Below, piece after piece: positions 44,459 to 56,380 of a stretch of DNA of 64,000 bases (position 1 is the first letter of the stretch; every line of letters starts with the position of its first letter). The DNA is taken from contig JAKSYS010000279.1 in NCBI GenBank assembly GCA_022925895.1, positions 1-64,000 of the forward strand. Reading direction: 5' to 3'. The notes under the pieces were generated by a model. That model was not told where the DNA came from and made no database searches. It saw nothing but the letters and a program-made list of their open reading frames with translations. A program made the translations under genes and the position numbers. Origin of the DNA: Fragilaria crotonensis. Its lineage: Eukaryota; Bacillariophyta; Fragilariophyceae; Fragilariales; Fragilariaceae.

Positions 44459-45399
44459 TATAGTAGGATTAATTTATAATATAGTAGGATAGGATATGAC
44501 TATCTACATGTATGTACTGTTTGGATGGCATATACTCCGAGTATGTATGACAGTGTATGATATCTACAGGGTACAAGTATAAACATAGTAGTGGGAGCCA
44601 CAAAATCAATCGACACCAAGAAATCACCGTACAGTCATCTAAGGCCGGTGCTTTCAGCCAACAAAATGTCTCGCAAAACAAACCGTAGTAGTCTATTCCA
44701 GGGATTGGAAGTAAATAACCACCGGTACCGGTAACCAAATACCGATGGTATTATACTGTACCACTACTGTGATTTTTAAAATGCCCAATAACTGGTTACC
44801 TGCGAGTGGCAATATACCAACCAGTAACCAAGACCCTTGGTTATTTTCTACTGAGTTTAGTCGGTAGTATTTTGAATTCCGGTGTTCGGGAATACCAGTC
44901 GGAATTTCCATAAATGTTCTGTCCTGCATCAGAGTGTTTACGGTTCATTTCTGTACTGTAGTACTGAAGTTTACTGTTACTGTAGTGTTTTTACTACCAT
45001 TATACCTACCGGACGAAACCAATGGAACCGAGTAAGTACTGCGATTCGAAAAATGAAGAGAAGTTATATTCATACCGGACTGAAGGATTTTTCAATACCA
45101 AAATACCTACCAGTGCAACAGCACAATACCATTCTACCTACTGGAGGACTGTAATACCAGATTCAACGTGGGACAGTATTATTTTTCCAATCCCTGGTCT
45201 ATTCTGTGAAAATATCGTCCTTGCAGCCACAAAAAGTCCTCGCAAACGGGCTTGATCGCTTTGTGCATCCGGGTTTTTAACAAACCGTTTTCGAGCGTTT
45301 GTGAACAGCCGGATTTTTTACAAACCCCATCACTAAAGTATTCCTTAATAGGGTTTTCGAGATGCATCGGATGATGTTTTGTAGAATTGCAACCTTCCA

Positions 45400-47234
45400 A
45401 TGACAACGGCATTGGCGGCGACTTCATCATATTGCATCTATAAACATAGCATCAACCCACATAGAAGGATGGATACTAATGATGCTCTGAACGCGTTCTA
45501 TGAAGGTTTATTGGATGAAGATGGATATTTGGGCAATGAGGACGATTGTATCGATGATGATGGCGCGGTCGACGACGACAAGCTTGAAGAATACATGGCA
45601 CAGCAGGCGGCAGCAGATGAGAGGAAAAGAAACGTTCTGCTAACGATGATGGGTATGGTTGAGCTTGAGGACGAGGAACAGAAAGAATTTGACGCGATAG
45701 ACCTCAGGCGTCATCGTGAGAGATTTCGCGGTCGCCGGAAAAAAAGACGAAAGATGAAGAGGCAGTGGTATTGCGACCCAACCACTGGAAAAATGAGTAG
45801 AGTGTGCCCCCAAATGAGCAGCTGGTGGATTGACTACGTGGAGAATCCTGAACCGGACTGCCCTTTTTGGAATAAGGTTTTCCGACAGAGGTTCAGGTTG
45901 CCGTATGTGTCATACATACAGGTGTTGGAATGGGTTTGTGGTGACGATTGCGATGGCTTGTTTGACCGATGGCGGACAGAAGCCGATCATGGCTTCACTG
46001 GAAGGCAAAACAACAAGAAAGTTTCGCCCCTTGAACTTCTCCTTTTAGGCTCACTTCGGTACTTGGGCAGGGGGTGGACTTTTGATGACATCGAAGAGGC
46101 CACCAAAGTAAGTCGCGATGTCCATCGCTGTTTTTTTCACGCTTTCACGACGTATGGTGCGAAATTTTTGTACCCTCGCTTCGTGCAAATGCCTCAGAGT
46201 ACGGCCGACTTGCGAAGTTGCGAGTCCGAGTATGCGGTGGCGGGTTTCCTGGATGTATCGGGAGTACCGACGCGACGCACATTCCGTTGGACAAGGTCAC
46301 TGCTGCGTTTCGACAAGCGCACATTGGCTACAAAATGGGGTCAGATGCAACAACAAGGACGTATAATCTGACGGTCAATCATCGCCGTCAGATACTACAT
46401 ACTACCACAGGCCACCCAGGAAGGTGGAACGACAAGGCTCTCATTCGTTTCGATTCGTTCATGTCCGATCTACGTGATGGTGCTTTCGATGAGATGGTTG
46501 ATTTCACGTTGAAAAGGGGAAGAAAGGACGATACTGGTACTGTGACAACTGGCGAGGACGAAGTAGAGGACGTGACGATCAAGGGTGCATACGTCATCGT
46601 CGACAATGGGTACCTCCGATGGCCGACGACGATTCCTCCAATGAAAGACACGTGCAATCGATCGGAGCTACGCTTCTCCCAGTGGCTAGAAGCACTTAGA
46701 AAAGACGTAGAGTGCACGTTTGGCATCCTTAAAGGTCGTTGGAGGATACTAAAGACGGGCATTCGCGTCCACAATACTGAAGCAAGCGACAACATCTGGA
46801 TGACTTGCTGTGCTTTGCACAACCACTTGTTGGATGTCGACGGATTGTCGCACAAATGGGACGATGGTGTCCCATCGAGCTACGAGAACGACGATGGAGA
46901 GTTCCAAGACGAGGATATCCCTGCTGCTATTCGACGTCTTGTAGATCCTATTGGGAATGAAGGTCATAGATTGCGAACGTTCGATAGTTTGCGATTCGGA
47001 TTTCAGGCGAATCACGAGGATGATGCACGTGATTGTGACGACGACGATGACGACGACGACGGCGATAATGATGCTCACTTGATTCGATCGGGAACAAGCG
47101 TGAAGTCGATTGAATTTAATCGATTCAGGGCGATGTTGATTGAGAATTTCAACATCGCCTTTCATGAGGACAAGTTGAAGTGGCCGAAGCGCTTCGCAAA
47201 AAATACGAAGCCAGTTCCTATCCTTCCTGGGTAG
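45400..47234 (+). CDS. PIF/Harbinger-type DDE transposase (DDE_Tnp_4)
   Basis: Excises and inserts the surrounding element. The N-terminal part is acidic then basic (RRHRERFRGRRKKRRKMKRQWY), followed by a helix-turn-helix-like LELLLLGSLRYLGRGWTFDDIEEATKVS. The catalytic triad is readable: GSTDATHIP (D), YVIVDNGY (D) and RKDVECTFGILKGRW (E). TTGHPGRWNDKAL and CALHNHLLDVDG are also family hallmarks. ATG at 45400; a second Met at 45469 is possible. A single frameshift near 46233 (a G run, VAG-FPGCIGST) splits it into two overlapping frames; everything else is intact, so a one-base consensus error may be the only defect. The C-terminus carries a poly-Asp run encoded by GAC repeats. Confidence 0.88.
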
Positions 47235-47307
47235 TACATCTAATCAATTACGTAATATATATTTGTTGCTTTACTAATTTCATTGCTATCTAGTAGTAGT
47301 ACTATCG

Positions 47308-49042
47308 TCAGTTGTCCTCCTCGTCAGAATCGTAGTTGCCATCGCGAATCAATTGTTGATTCACAACAGTTTGCGTGCTAAAACACGCGTTGCACCACCA
47401 AACATTTTCGAGCTCTCGCTGACCACAACACAACGAGCAAACACACTTCTTGCACTTGCGGCACGAGTGATTTGATGGTGTATTGCATTCAATACACCAT
47501 CCTTCGTTGACGATCGTATGCATCGCCGCGGCCGCCGCCGGAGTTACATCAACAACGTCATCCTCATCGTCATCGGCCGAATCCGCAGAGGAGGATTGAT
47601 TGTTGTTATCACTTCTAGCAATCGTTGTCGCCGCATCCGATGAAGACGACGTTGCAAGAATCTCCAAGCTTCGTTCCTTGAGCATGTCGCTGTGTCGACG
47701 ACATTCGTCACTTTGCAACCCGTCGAGCTTTTCTTCGAGGGACGCGATTTCTATTTCAAGCGCATCACGTTTGTTGATCAAAGCCTCACCAGGCTTCTTC
47801 TTATGTTTCGCAAATCGATCGAGCTCTCGCAGAATCGAATCCTCGTTCCGACGACGCGCAGTCAACTTGTCACGAACGCTTCTAATCATGTATTGTGCGT
47901 TCTTCTGCCTTTCCTTTTCAAGGAATCGGCGTTCAAATATTGCAACGTCTTGGCAAGAATCAACTTGCTGGACGAATCGACTAACGGTGCAGGCACAGGC
48001 AGCACTTCATCCTCAGTGACGCGACGCTTCCTTCCTCGACGGTTATCGACACTCGCCGCACATTCTGCAATCATCAACTTGCGCATCTGCGCACGAGACG
48101 CTACGTTTCTGCCGACCGACGCATTTTTTTTTGAGGTCGCCGAACGAATCTGATTGCATGCAAGCACTATTGTGGATTGGTATGTGCCCCCATAGGGCCC
48201 ACGCAAGAAAGCCGACACCACACCGAAAGAACGTCTTATCTGGGTACCGGTCCGCCTCGTCTGAATCTTCGCTCGAGTTGGCAAGTATGCTTGGTGTATC
48301 ATTCTGCTCGTTGTCGTCCTCGCCCAAGAATCCAACATCTCCTCCTCGTGCTCGTCCGTTTGCCTTCTCCCCTTTGACGACGTTTCTATTGGTGGCGACG
48401 ACGACAACAGAATCTATCTTCTCCGCTTCCGCACGATCGCATTCCTTGCCCATTTCGATGAGGCACCACAATATATAGTCCTCCCAGTTCGTTCCGGATG
48501 GAAACTTTCCATCTCTATACGGCGAACCTTTTCTCGTTACAATCGCCATCATCTTCTTGCAATTGCACAAGACCGTCTTGGCATTGCGATGAAGCGTGCG
48601 GCCCGAAATCTTCTCTCCAACCGAAAGCAGTGACTTTTGCGACAGTATCGCCTTATCAATCGAACCCTCACCAACGTAGATAAAGAGCTTCTTGTGGCGG
48701 TGTAAAAAAAGCTGGAATCGAAAGAATCACTTCTCCAGTGGATGAAGTTGGCCCTCCTGCGGCCGCATGTACCGACTGCGTGTAGAGCCCCTTGAATTTG
48801 TTCAAGCCGAGCAAAAACTGATCGTCGTACGTGATCAAGTTTGGGTCGGCGCCATTCGTACCTTCTCCATAGAAGATGGAAGTCATCTTGTTTTCGATCG
48901 CGCTCTCCCCCAGAGACCCTCCTCGCCGGATCAGAGAAGGCGAATCATAGCAGGCATACGCAATGAGTGCCTGTATCTCTTTTTGGAGTCCGCCCGATAT
49001 GTTGGTCGACCGTTTCGACCGGTTTTTTGTGGATTTGCTCAT
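47308..49042 (-). CDS. Harbinger accessory protein with C-terminal Cys-rich finger
   Basis: The second gene of the element, convergent with the transposase (stops about 70 bp apart). In other Harbinger elements this position encodes a Myb/SANT-like DNA-binding partner; I cannot see a clear SANT domain here. Visible parts in order: N-terminal LQKEIQALIAYACYDSP; KLFIYVGEGSIDKAILSQKS and VLCNCKKMMAIV; an acidic stretch EDDNEQNDTPSILANSSED; a basic region; a coiled coil (ALEIEIASLEEKLDGLQSDE); and a Cys cluster CIECNTPSNHSCRKCKKC followed by CSLCCG...WWCNACF. Frame changes occur at homopolymers near 48710 (T7), 48125 (A run) and 47930 (T run). With these repaired in reading, one protein of about 570 aa results. 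ATG at 49042. Function inferred from position only. Confidence 0.65.
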
Positions 49043-49342
49043 GGCGGAAATTTTGTTCTTCGACGTATGATACTTGCATGATGTGTCGAAGATTCTGTCA
49101 ATAAAGCTCTACTGAACCACATGATAACTTTAGTATCTTTTGTACTGAAATCGATTCAACGCCAAATTTCTAATACTCTTATACATGCCAATATGTAAAA
49201 CATAAATAGCAGTCCAAGTCGTCTGCTTTGTAATTAATTCTAGGGAGTATGACTGCAAGGACCATTTTTTGAGTTTCCGCAAAGACAAAACGTGCATGCT
49301 CGTTTTGGGAAAACGTTTTGGTGGCTGAAAGCTCCGGCCTAA

Positions 49343-49630
49343 GACATACCAAATGAAAGAGCATTATCCCGTGAACAGATTAAATCAAGAAGATTTGAAG
49401 AAGTACGGTTATTGGTGAAGTTACGTTTAGTCGGCTGCTTTGGAACCCGGATTTAGAGAACATAAAAATGAGACTCCCATACAAATAAGACGAGATGGGA
49501 CTGCAAAAAATTATGCATTAATTCAATTCCGACCATGATGATGCAGAATGAACAGGAAGATGATGAAGGATTTGATTCCAAATGATCTAAATGTGTTAAG
49601 AACTACTGTATTAATAGGACTGAGCCTTTA
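49343..49630. other. gene-free flank of the Harbinger element
   Basis: AT-rich sequence without supported features. Confidence 0.4.
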
Positions 49631-49631
49631 A

Positions 49632-49920
49632 ACTTCTGTTGGTGCCGGGAAATATGTTGTCCAGTCCCTTTCCATTGCCGCCAATTTTGCAATGATGGCC
49701 TCCTTTTTCTTCAAGTTTTGCATTTGCTCCTTCCACTAGCTGAAGTTATGTTGCTTGATCCTGCTTCTGACAACGTAGAATTTGTCGTTGGCGTGGTGGT
49801 CGATGGCAATACAAGTTTCTCTGTTGCAACTGTCCATCCGTTGCAAGCGTCCACCTCCTCTTCATCGCTCTCTTTCGCAAATCGCAACATACATTGCCAC
49901 TTTTTCATACTCCTCTTGTA
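49632..49920 (-). pseudogene. C-terminal fragment of a pogo-like transposase
   Basis: The minus strand reads NLKKKEAIIAKLAAMERDWT followed by TYFPAPTEV and a stop at about 49638. This matches the C-terminus of the transposase at 29.3 kb (DLKKKEDILAKL...SWTTYIP) in order and spacing. An A-run shift near 49711 joins it to the upstream frame with KKWQCMLRFAKESDEEEV. The catalytic core is absent. So a second, unrelated copy of the same family has left a tail here. Confidence 0.6.
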
Positions 49921-50994
49921 TCCTCTGTTCCAGTTCCTTCCTCACACGGTACCTAGGAGTTTGTCTGGTAAGGGTGTCAAACAAACGACAAGCCCAGATT
50001 GCTTTCATCATAATGCAGATCTTTGTCGATCACCTGTCAAGGATTTCCCAGTACAAATTGTCAGTAGAATTCTACACAAACTTTGAAATTCAATTCATAT
50101 CGACATCTCCCAAAAAAAGGCATACACTGAGCCCACGTTTCTCAAACAAAGCCCCTTACCATTCGCACTGCATCATCTATGCAATGTTTCTTTGCAGGTC
50201 TTCCTGCTTGCTTCTTCAGTGCAGACTTTCCTGATTGTGTGGTTGCGTTCGCTTCGCGGACATGATGAAGCGTGCACCAATTTATGTAAAATTCCGGTCC
50301 TCGCTGGCGTCTGAATTCACTGCACTTCACTGCACTGTAAGATCTGAGCCACGTCAACTTATCCAATTATACCCACGTCAACCCCCATACCAAATCAAAA
50401 GAGGAATCAGTGCTAACGTGACGAAAATGAAAGTATTAGTGTATGGTTATGCTTTTCCAGGCTCCGGCAGAATTCGTCTCAGTACTGTTTTACTAAACCC
50501 TGTCTCACTACTATGTTTATACTTGTATCGCATATAGAGAAGATCCTTCATTCGTGACTCAACTCTATTTTTAGGTTATTGTGGTACATGCGACATTCGA
50601 CATGCGGACATGCGACATGGCGACATGTGCATGTGGCGTGTGGCGTGTGGCGTGTGGCGTGTGGCATGGGATATGGGATATGTGGGACTCGTCCTTCCTA
50701 CGCTCCACATTATGATTGCCCTCGCTGCTATTTCTACTGCAGCCAGCCAGATCATCTCTACTAGGGGTGAATACGGATGATTCTCGATTTTTACTGGCCT
50801 AGTCAACGAAGGAGCTGACTACTTCAGCCCCCACCTACCTTCCTTTGCCCTCGGATTCCTGATGGGCAGATTGGCTCTTCTGCATGGTGTGAGCCATCAT
50901 CACGTTGTGAGCTGTCAACCTTGTCATCAGCCGTGTGTAGCTCTGGTCGCAGCGTCAAAATTGCAATGTCCTCATTAGTAATCTTGTCCCAGCA
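49921..50994. other. repeat-rich gene-free region with TGGCGTG satellite
   Basis: A 7-bp unit (TGGCGTG) is repeated about five times at 50634-50668, next to GACATGCG/GACATGG phrases. A minus-strand stretch near 50142-50366 (SALKKQAGRPAKKHC) has an AT-hook-like basic motif and may be transposon debris. Confidence 0.45.
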
Positions 50995-51192
50995 TCAATG
51001 AGTACAATCATCAAGTTGACGAGCTTTTATTTGCTTTCTCAATTTTTTCTGAATCATTTCCATCATCAACCACAAATGTATATGTAGCATTTTCCACACT
51101 ATTGCAGCGATGCTTCCATATGGAATTCTTCTGCCATTTTTGGTTTTGACACCTCCCAGTTCCCTGACAATACAATTGAGATCGAGGTTCAA
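50995..51192 (-). pseudogene. transposon-related coding fragment
   Basis: A 65-codon frame reading DLNCIVRELGGVKTKNGRRI followed by PYGSIAAIVWKMLHIHLWL and a Lys-rich end. It reads like a piece of a DNA-binding/HTH region of a diatom transposase, but I cannot place it in a family. Isolated; no neighbours of the same kind. Confidence 0.3.
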
Positions 51193-53870
51193 TATATCCT
51201 TGGAATGCTAACCTAGTGGCTGGCTTTACCCTGTAATTTGGTGATCATGTTCTACTAGTTGTTAGTTGCCGTCATCAAAGCAACCTTAGTTTTAAAAACT
51301 TGTGAGTTGCAATACGGCATACCGGTACCGGCGTAGGGATGATGCTTTCAGGTAAAAATATGTGCTACACATACTGCCAGCCATAAATAACATCATCACG
51401 TAATGCTTATGGCTTGAAGAAAGTAGCAGTTGAACTGTCATAACAATTTCTTGAAATCATTGAAAAGATAAGGTTTCATTTTGCCTAAATAAAATGAGAG
51501 ATCCTGCTCAATAGTGTAAGTTTGGTGACTGCCAAAGCTGCCGAACCTCTGTCTTTTAATGTCATTATCAGCAAACAGGCCTCTCAAGTGATTGTCACTC
51601 CCTGCAAACACCTGGAGCTCCATATGGCAAGGAATGTTTTTCCTGGTGCAATATCTCGATTGGATTTGAATTGAGGTTGTCGTCGGATTCGAAGTGAATC
51701 GTACATCGTGTACCCGAGGGACTCGAATGTTCGTATGTACATACAGACTCCAAGCTCCAAACCATTTATGAGGTACAGTACACAGTAGATATTCCTACGT
51801 GTCATGTAACTGGTAATACGATTCTGGTATTCCGTACTGCAGACACGTAGCGGGATGACGTCAAAGCGATGACGTGCATACCACAGACCACAGACCAAAC
51901 GCCACAGGGTACGAATGTGTGACGCACCTGGTATTGTATAAATAACAAATAGAGAACATATGCATATATGTAGAAGTGTTCGACTGGAGTCCGAGGTCCA
52001 AGCCAACAATTATATCATAGATGACTACCTAGTACGGTAGTACCATTTAGTACCAAGTACAAGTACCAGTACCAGTACAGTAGGCTACTCCAGACTCCGT
52101 AGTACCACAAGCTAACAGGTACGAAGTGTACTCGGAGTACGAGTACAAAGTACTTGAAGTACGAGCGAAAGATGTCATATGAACATGTCATATGTTTGAA
52201 CACCAAAGCGAGCAATGCGGTATTGGTCCTGATGTGGTCGTGAGTCGTGAACCATGCATTCGAGTGACTGCGCTCTGCACTTTCACCAGGCAGGCATTCT
52301 CAACCTCTGACAAACCTGTTATGCATACGCGAAGAATGAGATCAAGCATCAAACATGAAACTCGCAACGTACAGTACAGGGCACTCTATGGGACCCAAAC
52401 ATGTGAGGATGATGTGGTTTGTGCGTAATGCACTACCAGGTACGCATACCAACCACCTTATGCATCTGGTATCGGACCACCAGAGGACTTAAATTGTGTA
52501 ATTACCATTGGCTTTCGTACAATAAACTCGCCAAGCCTCTGGCGATGCGGAAGTGTTCCTTCCGGCACCCAAGTTCTTGGCACCTCACGGAAACCAGGAG
52601 TCATGGCCAAGTGTTACGTGGAAGATTCAAAGCCTGAATCTTCATTTCCTGGGCGGGATCAGCAGCCATCAATCAGTTGACACAATCTGCGACATGGTAC
52701 AGGTACACTCATCCGCGAATATGCACGTTTCGCTCATACTTTAGTTGTTTCGTCTAAGATAATAATGAAAGCCATTGCTTCAAGCGTTGTATTTCTATTC
52801 TAGGTTAGATAGCAAGTGCGATGCATAGCATTCTTGATGATGACATATTCGAGAAAGGGGAGGGCAATGACAGTCATGCGGATATCTCCCAACTCCAAGA
52901 TTCGTCAACGATTCCCGTTATTCAGGGTGATGTAGTGGAAGTATTCAGAGCCTGAGCAGGAGCGCATCGAGGGAAACGCGGCGCAGGTGGGAGAGGTCGT
53001 CCAATTGGAAGCGCGCGGCAAAACGGCAGATTGAAACTTGATGAAAGCCTTCCCTGTGGTTTCGAATCTGCTCCTTGATTTGGCGGCGGCGCGCGACGGA
53101 AAGGCGTGATTGAAGATGAATCTTCTTCATCATCTGAGATAGGTGTTGAATCATCACACACGACATGAACTGAGCGCTTCCCCTCCAGGAGTACCATAGG
53201 GTAACGATAATGAAGGACGGAAGAGAGGCCCCACGGGAGGAAGTGTACACTTCCTCAGGTCAAGTAGCGCTTCAGCCAAGTCATTCTGTGCGCAAGTCTT
53301 GAGCTTCTTACATGGTGGCTGCTCATTCATGTCAGGTTCGATGAGGACTGCGTTGTGCTTCGTCGTCGTGTTGTCTTGCTGAATCATCGCGAATTATTCA
53401 ATTTTTATTTGTGATCGGCTTCGTAATGCGAAGTTGAATCAGGCGTAGTGGTCACAAGCTCAGGATTTGCTCAGGTTCGCTGGATTTGTGAGAACCCTCG
53501 AGTCATTGATAGGAATCTACCTGGATCACGGCAAAACAGAAACTGCAATTCTTGGCTCCGGTATGGCCAATCAGTTGGAGTCCGATCGAGACATGATGTC
53601 AACTTCGTTGATAAACTCAGAGGAATTAAAGAATCGAATCCTTTCGCATGAAATTGCAACTGAAAGTTCCCGCTTCGCGAACCCTTTTTTATGAGCAACC
53701 CAGTACTTCTGTACTACTGAGGAAGCGGCAGACGTGCTGAGGAGGACCTCAGACGTCCATCAGTAACTATCATAGTGTTAGTGTGGTAGTTGTACTACGG
53801 GTCTGTTCGTCGTCACGAGAAATTTGGCTCGTATGAGGTCTGTGCGTATTTCGTATATGCATATACATAT
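51193..53870. other. repeat-rich region, no supported gene
   Basis: GTAC-type microsatellites are dense at 52030-52160 (CAAGTACCAGTACCAGTACAG and related). Proline-rich and acidic minus-strand frames at 52922-53387 (DDSTPISDDEED...) could be a decayed mobile-element protein. A plus-strand frame at 53467-53694 has no recognisable signature. Confidence 0.4.
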
Positions 53871-54316
53871 ACTAGTGGGTACCTCACATTTGATCGGAGT
53901 GTCTACTACAGGAAACTGGACGTACAGTACCCCCAACCTGGTCGTACTCCGTACCACTACTTTTTTCCCCTACAGTATGCAGTACCATGGTACCAACGTA
54001 GGAAACTTCATGAAGTACAGTACCAGGTACTCTATCATGCCCCAGTATTGCAGTTCATCGCACGGTATATTTTACAGTAGCATTTGTCAAGCAACCTGTT
54101 CACAGCAAATTCAATGAGTATTCCATCTAGTAACTTTGAATTCGTACAGTATTGTAGTTCAGTAACGTAACACACTGTCGTTTCAACATAAATTACCGTC
54201 CGTTTATGTACTGTAGACCTGTAGTACATGTAATCCACGTAACAGTGCAACAGTACCCCAGAGTGGTCATACTCCGTAACAGACGGACGCACGCACGCAC
54301 ACAATTAATTTATAAT
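53871..54316. repeat. ~445-bp dispersed repeat, copy B
   Basis: Near-identical to 44015-44458. It is preceded here by a CATATACATATACTAG-type microsatellite and followed by a duplication of its own right part. Few substitutions and one length change separate the copies, so the duplication is recent. Confidence 0.85.
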
Positions 54317-54464
54317 CTAGTAACTTTGAATTCGTACAGTATTGTAGTTCAGTAACGTAACACACTGTCGTTTCAACATAAATTACCGTCCGTTTATGTA
54401 CTGTAGACCTGTAGTACATGTAATCCACGTAACAGTGCAACAGTACCCCAGAGTGGTCATATGG
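54317..54464. repeat. partial tandem duplication of the dispersed repeat
   Basis: Repeats 54127-54272 (starts CTAGTAACTTTGAATTCG, ends CAGAGTGGTCAT) directly after the full copy. A third, shorter match of the right end lies at 56322-56380. Confidence 0.8.
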
Positions 54465-56321
54465 CTGGATGCATATTTTGGGTACACGAGGTAGCTCTAC
54501 GTAGGCCTAGTATTAATTTTTTTATTTCCGACGTCAAAAGTATACCAAGGTTACGGTACAGCTACTGAATTGGTGATTCTAATCGGGTTGTCAGTGCAGC
54601 TTTTGTTCATCTAGCCGAAATAGACCCCAACTGTGGCAATGAAGAAGTAGCTAGTCTAGTCGATGTACAATATAATGTTCGAGAGTTTCAGAACCCGCGA
54701 CGTGAGCGCCAGCGTGACGAGATCTGCACCAACAAAGCAAGGTAATGGCAACAAGATGGTGAGCAGTCATGAGTCATGACCAGGAGGAATGAGCCCACAG
54801 TCGAACACCAAGAAAGGGTATGCTGAAATCAAAGTGATTCCATCTCATCCGCCATGCTCTTGATTGCCCGGCTTGTTGGATAAATATAGTGAGGTCTGCT
54901 TTAAAGAAAGCAGCATTATGATTGTACGCAACATGATTGCAGGCGACCGCACCCAACAAAATACATCCGAGATGTGCCATAGTAGCATATTCGTTCAAAT
55001 TTCTTGGCAGGGTGAGGCAGCCACTCAGAAAGTAGCATTTGATCTTTCAATCAACACCAATCAATTTGAAGTTGTTGACAATTAGGTTTGTATTGGGCAG
55101 CAGGATTGTGTAGTTCATGCCAATCTTGTATGAGATATCTTGGCTGGTCATTGACATATCCTGACAAATCGAATACTGGCCAAGAAGTCCGGTTATTCAA
55201 ATTGATATTGACATATATCAGCCAATTCTGTCTCTCCCGATTCATGAACTTGAATGGGCAGAGAATTGGCAACTTCTGGATAGGTTTTACAGCAAAATCT
55301 CGAAACTTGCGCACCACCGCCGTGTCGGGTGACAAATGCAAGTGAAGGGCTCCCAGCGTCAAGAAGTTCCTCACACGTGCGGTGTCCATGACTCGAGTCC
55401 TGCAGGATGATGATGGGTGATTCCTTATCTCTTAGCAGTGACAACAGATCACGAGATGCCGTGATGCATTGATCCAGCGATGGAACCAGGATTGGGCTCT
55501 AGTAGCCAAAACGTTTGGAGCTGCTTGCTAGCACCATCAAGGAGCACACCAACAACAGAGGCTTCATCGGTGACAGTATCAAATTCATCTTCCCTGTTAG
55601 TCTGCTATGACCTTCATCTGTATCCAGGCAATGCATGCCCAACTCATGGCACTTCACATGTCACGTCGTGAGAGCAAGCCATCGGTCGACACATCGACAG
55701 CCAACAAATTGATCCAACGTCTGGGGAGCAAAAGTTCCGAGGAGTGACATTCTGTGAGCCTCTTCCGTCCTTATTTTGAAAGGAAAAAGTAGGAATGGTG
55801 AAAATGCTTCCAAGAATGTTCCAAACGGAGTTCACCACGTGTTCGCCTCGGGTGGGGATGCTCTAAGGGTTCGAATCTGGATCCATCCCAAGATCCACTG
55901 TCATCGTCATCATGGTTCGTGACATTTGGTATGACTGACACCAACACTCAATTGGGCAACATGCTGGTAACTGTTCTCTTCATCAGACAACGTTTCTGGA
56001 ATCACAAGAGAAGAAGGTGCTCCCCCTTTACTGCCATCTCCTGGCGCGTGATCAGTAGAAATTGGAATGGTCGTGAATTTATCAAAACTGCGTTTTCTGT
56101 GGAGCTTCAATGTGCTTTCACTCATGAAGAGCAAGGAGATGATGTAGCTTCAAGAAGCTCCACGGAATATCAAGAATTGGTTGAGATATTCACTGCCATG
56201 GTCAATGGAATGAAAAGCAAGTGATTTGGCGTGTAAATCAATTTTCAATATGCGAGCGCTAAAAAAATAGTGGTACTAGTACGTAGAGCTCTACCTCGCG
56301 AATCCTCTTCGTGAATCCAGC
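54465..56321 (-). other. region with possible degraded coding sequence on the minus strand
   Basis: Minus-strand frames carry protein-like text: VRNFLTLGALHLHLSPDTAV and KFRDFAVKPIQKLPILCPFK at 55051-55389; DEASVVGVLLDGASKQLQTF in another frame near 55500. Stops and frame changes separate them. I do not recognise the family; it may be a dead host gene or transposon remnant. No intact gene can be defined. Confidence 0.3.
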
Positions 56322-56380
56322 CATACTCCGTAACAGACGGACGCACGCACGCACACAATTAATTTATAATATAGTAGGAT
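56322..56380. repeat. third, partial copy of the dispersed repeat (right end)
   Basis: CATACTCCGTAACAGACGGA through CACACAATTAATTTATAATATAGTAGGAT matches 44411-44468 almost exactly. Only the right end is present. Confidence 0.8.

Larger units (their letters stand above)
44643..49339. mobile_element. PIF/Harbinger DNA transposon, nearly complete, TAA target duplication
   Basis: The left terminus 44643-44666 (starts GGCCGGTGCTTTCAGCCA) and right terminus 49316-49339 are inverted repeats matching at 22 of 24 positions. Both ends are flanked by TAA (44640-44642 and 49340-49342), the 3-bp target duplication typical of the superfamily. The 4697-bp element carries a DDE transposase (+) and a second gene (-) arranged convergently, as expected for Harbinger elements with two genes. 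Confidence 0.88.

Noticed and set aside
46995-47165. GAC-repeat tract as a microsatellite
   Set aside because: It encodes the poly-Asp stretch of the Harbinger transposase in frame, so it is described there.
44178-54304. Identical 89-codon minus-strand frames at 44178-44447 and 54035-54304
   Set aside because: Both lie wholly inside the two copies of a non-coding repeat; low-complexity Cys/Tyr-rich, no domain. Conservation reflects recent copying.
55860-55890. GGGTTCGAATCTGG as a tRNA T-arm
   Set aside because: The flanking bases do not pair to give a 5-bp T stem and no acceptor or anticodon arm is found upstream.
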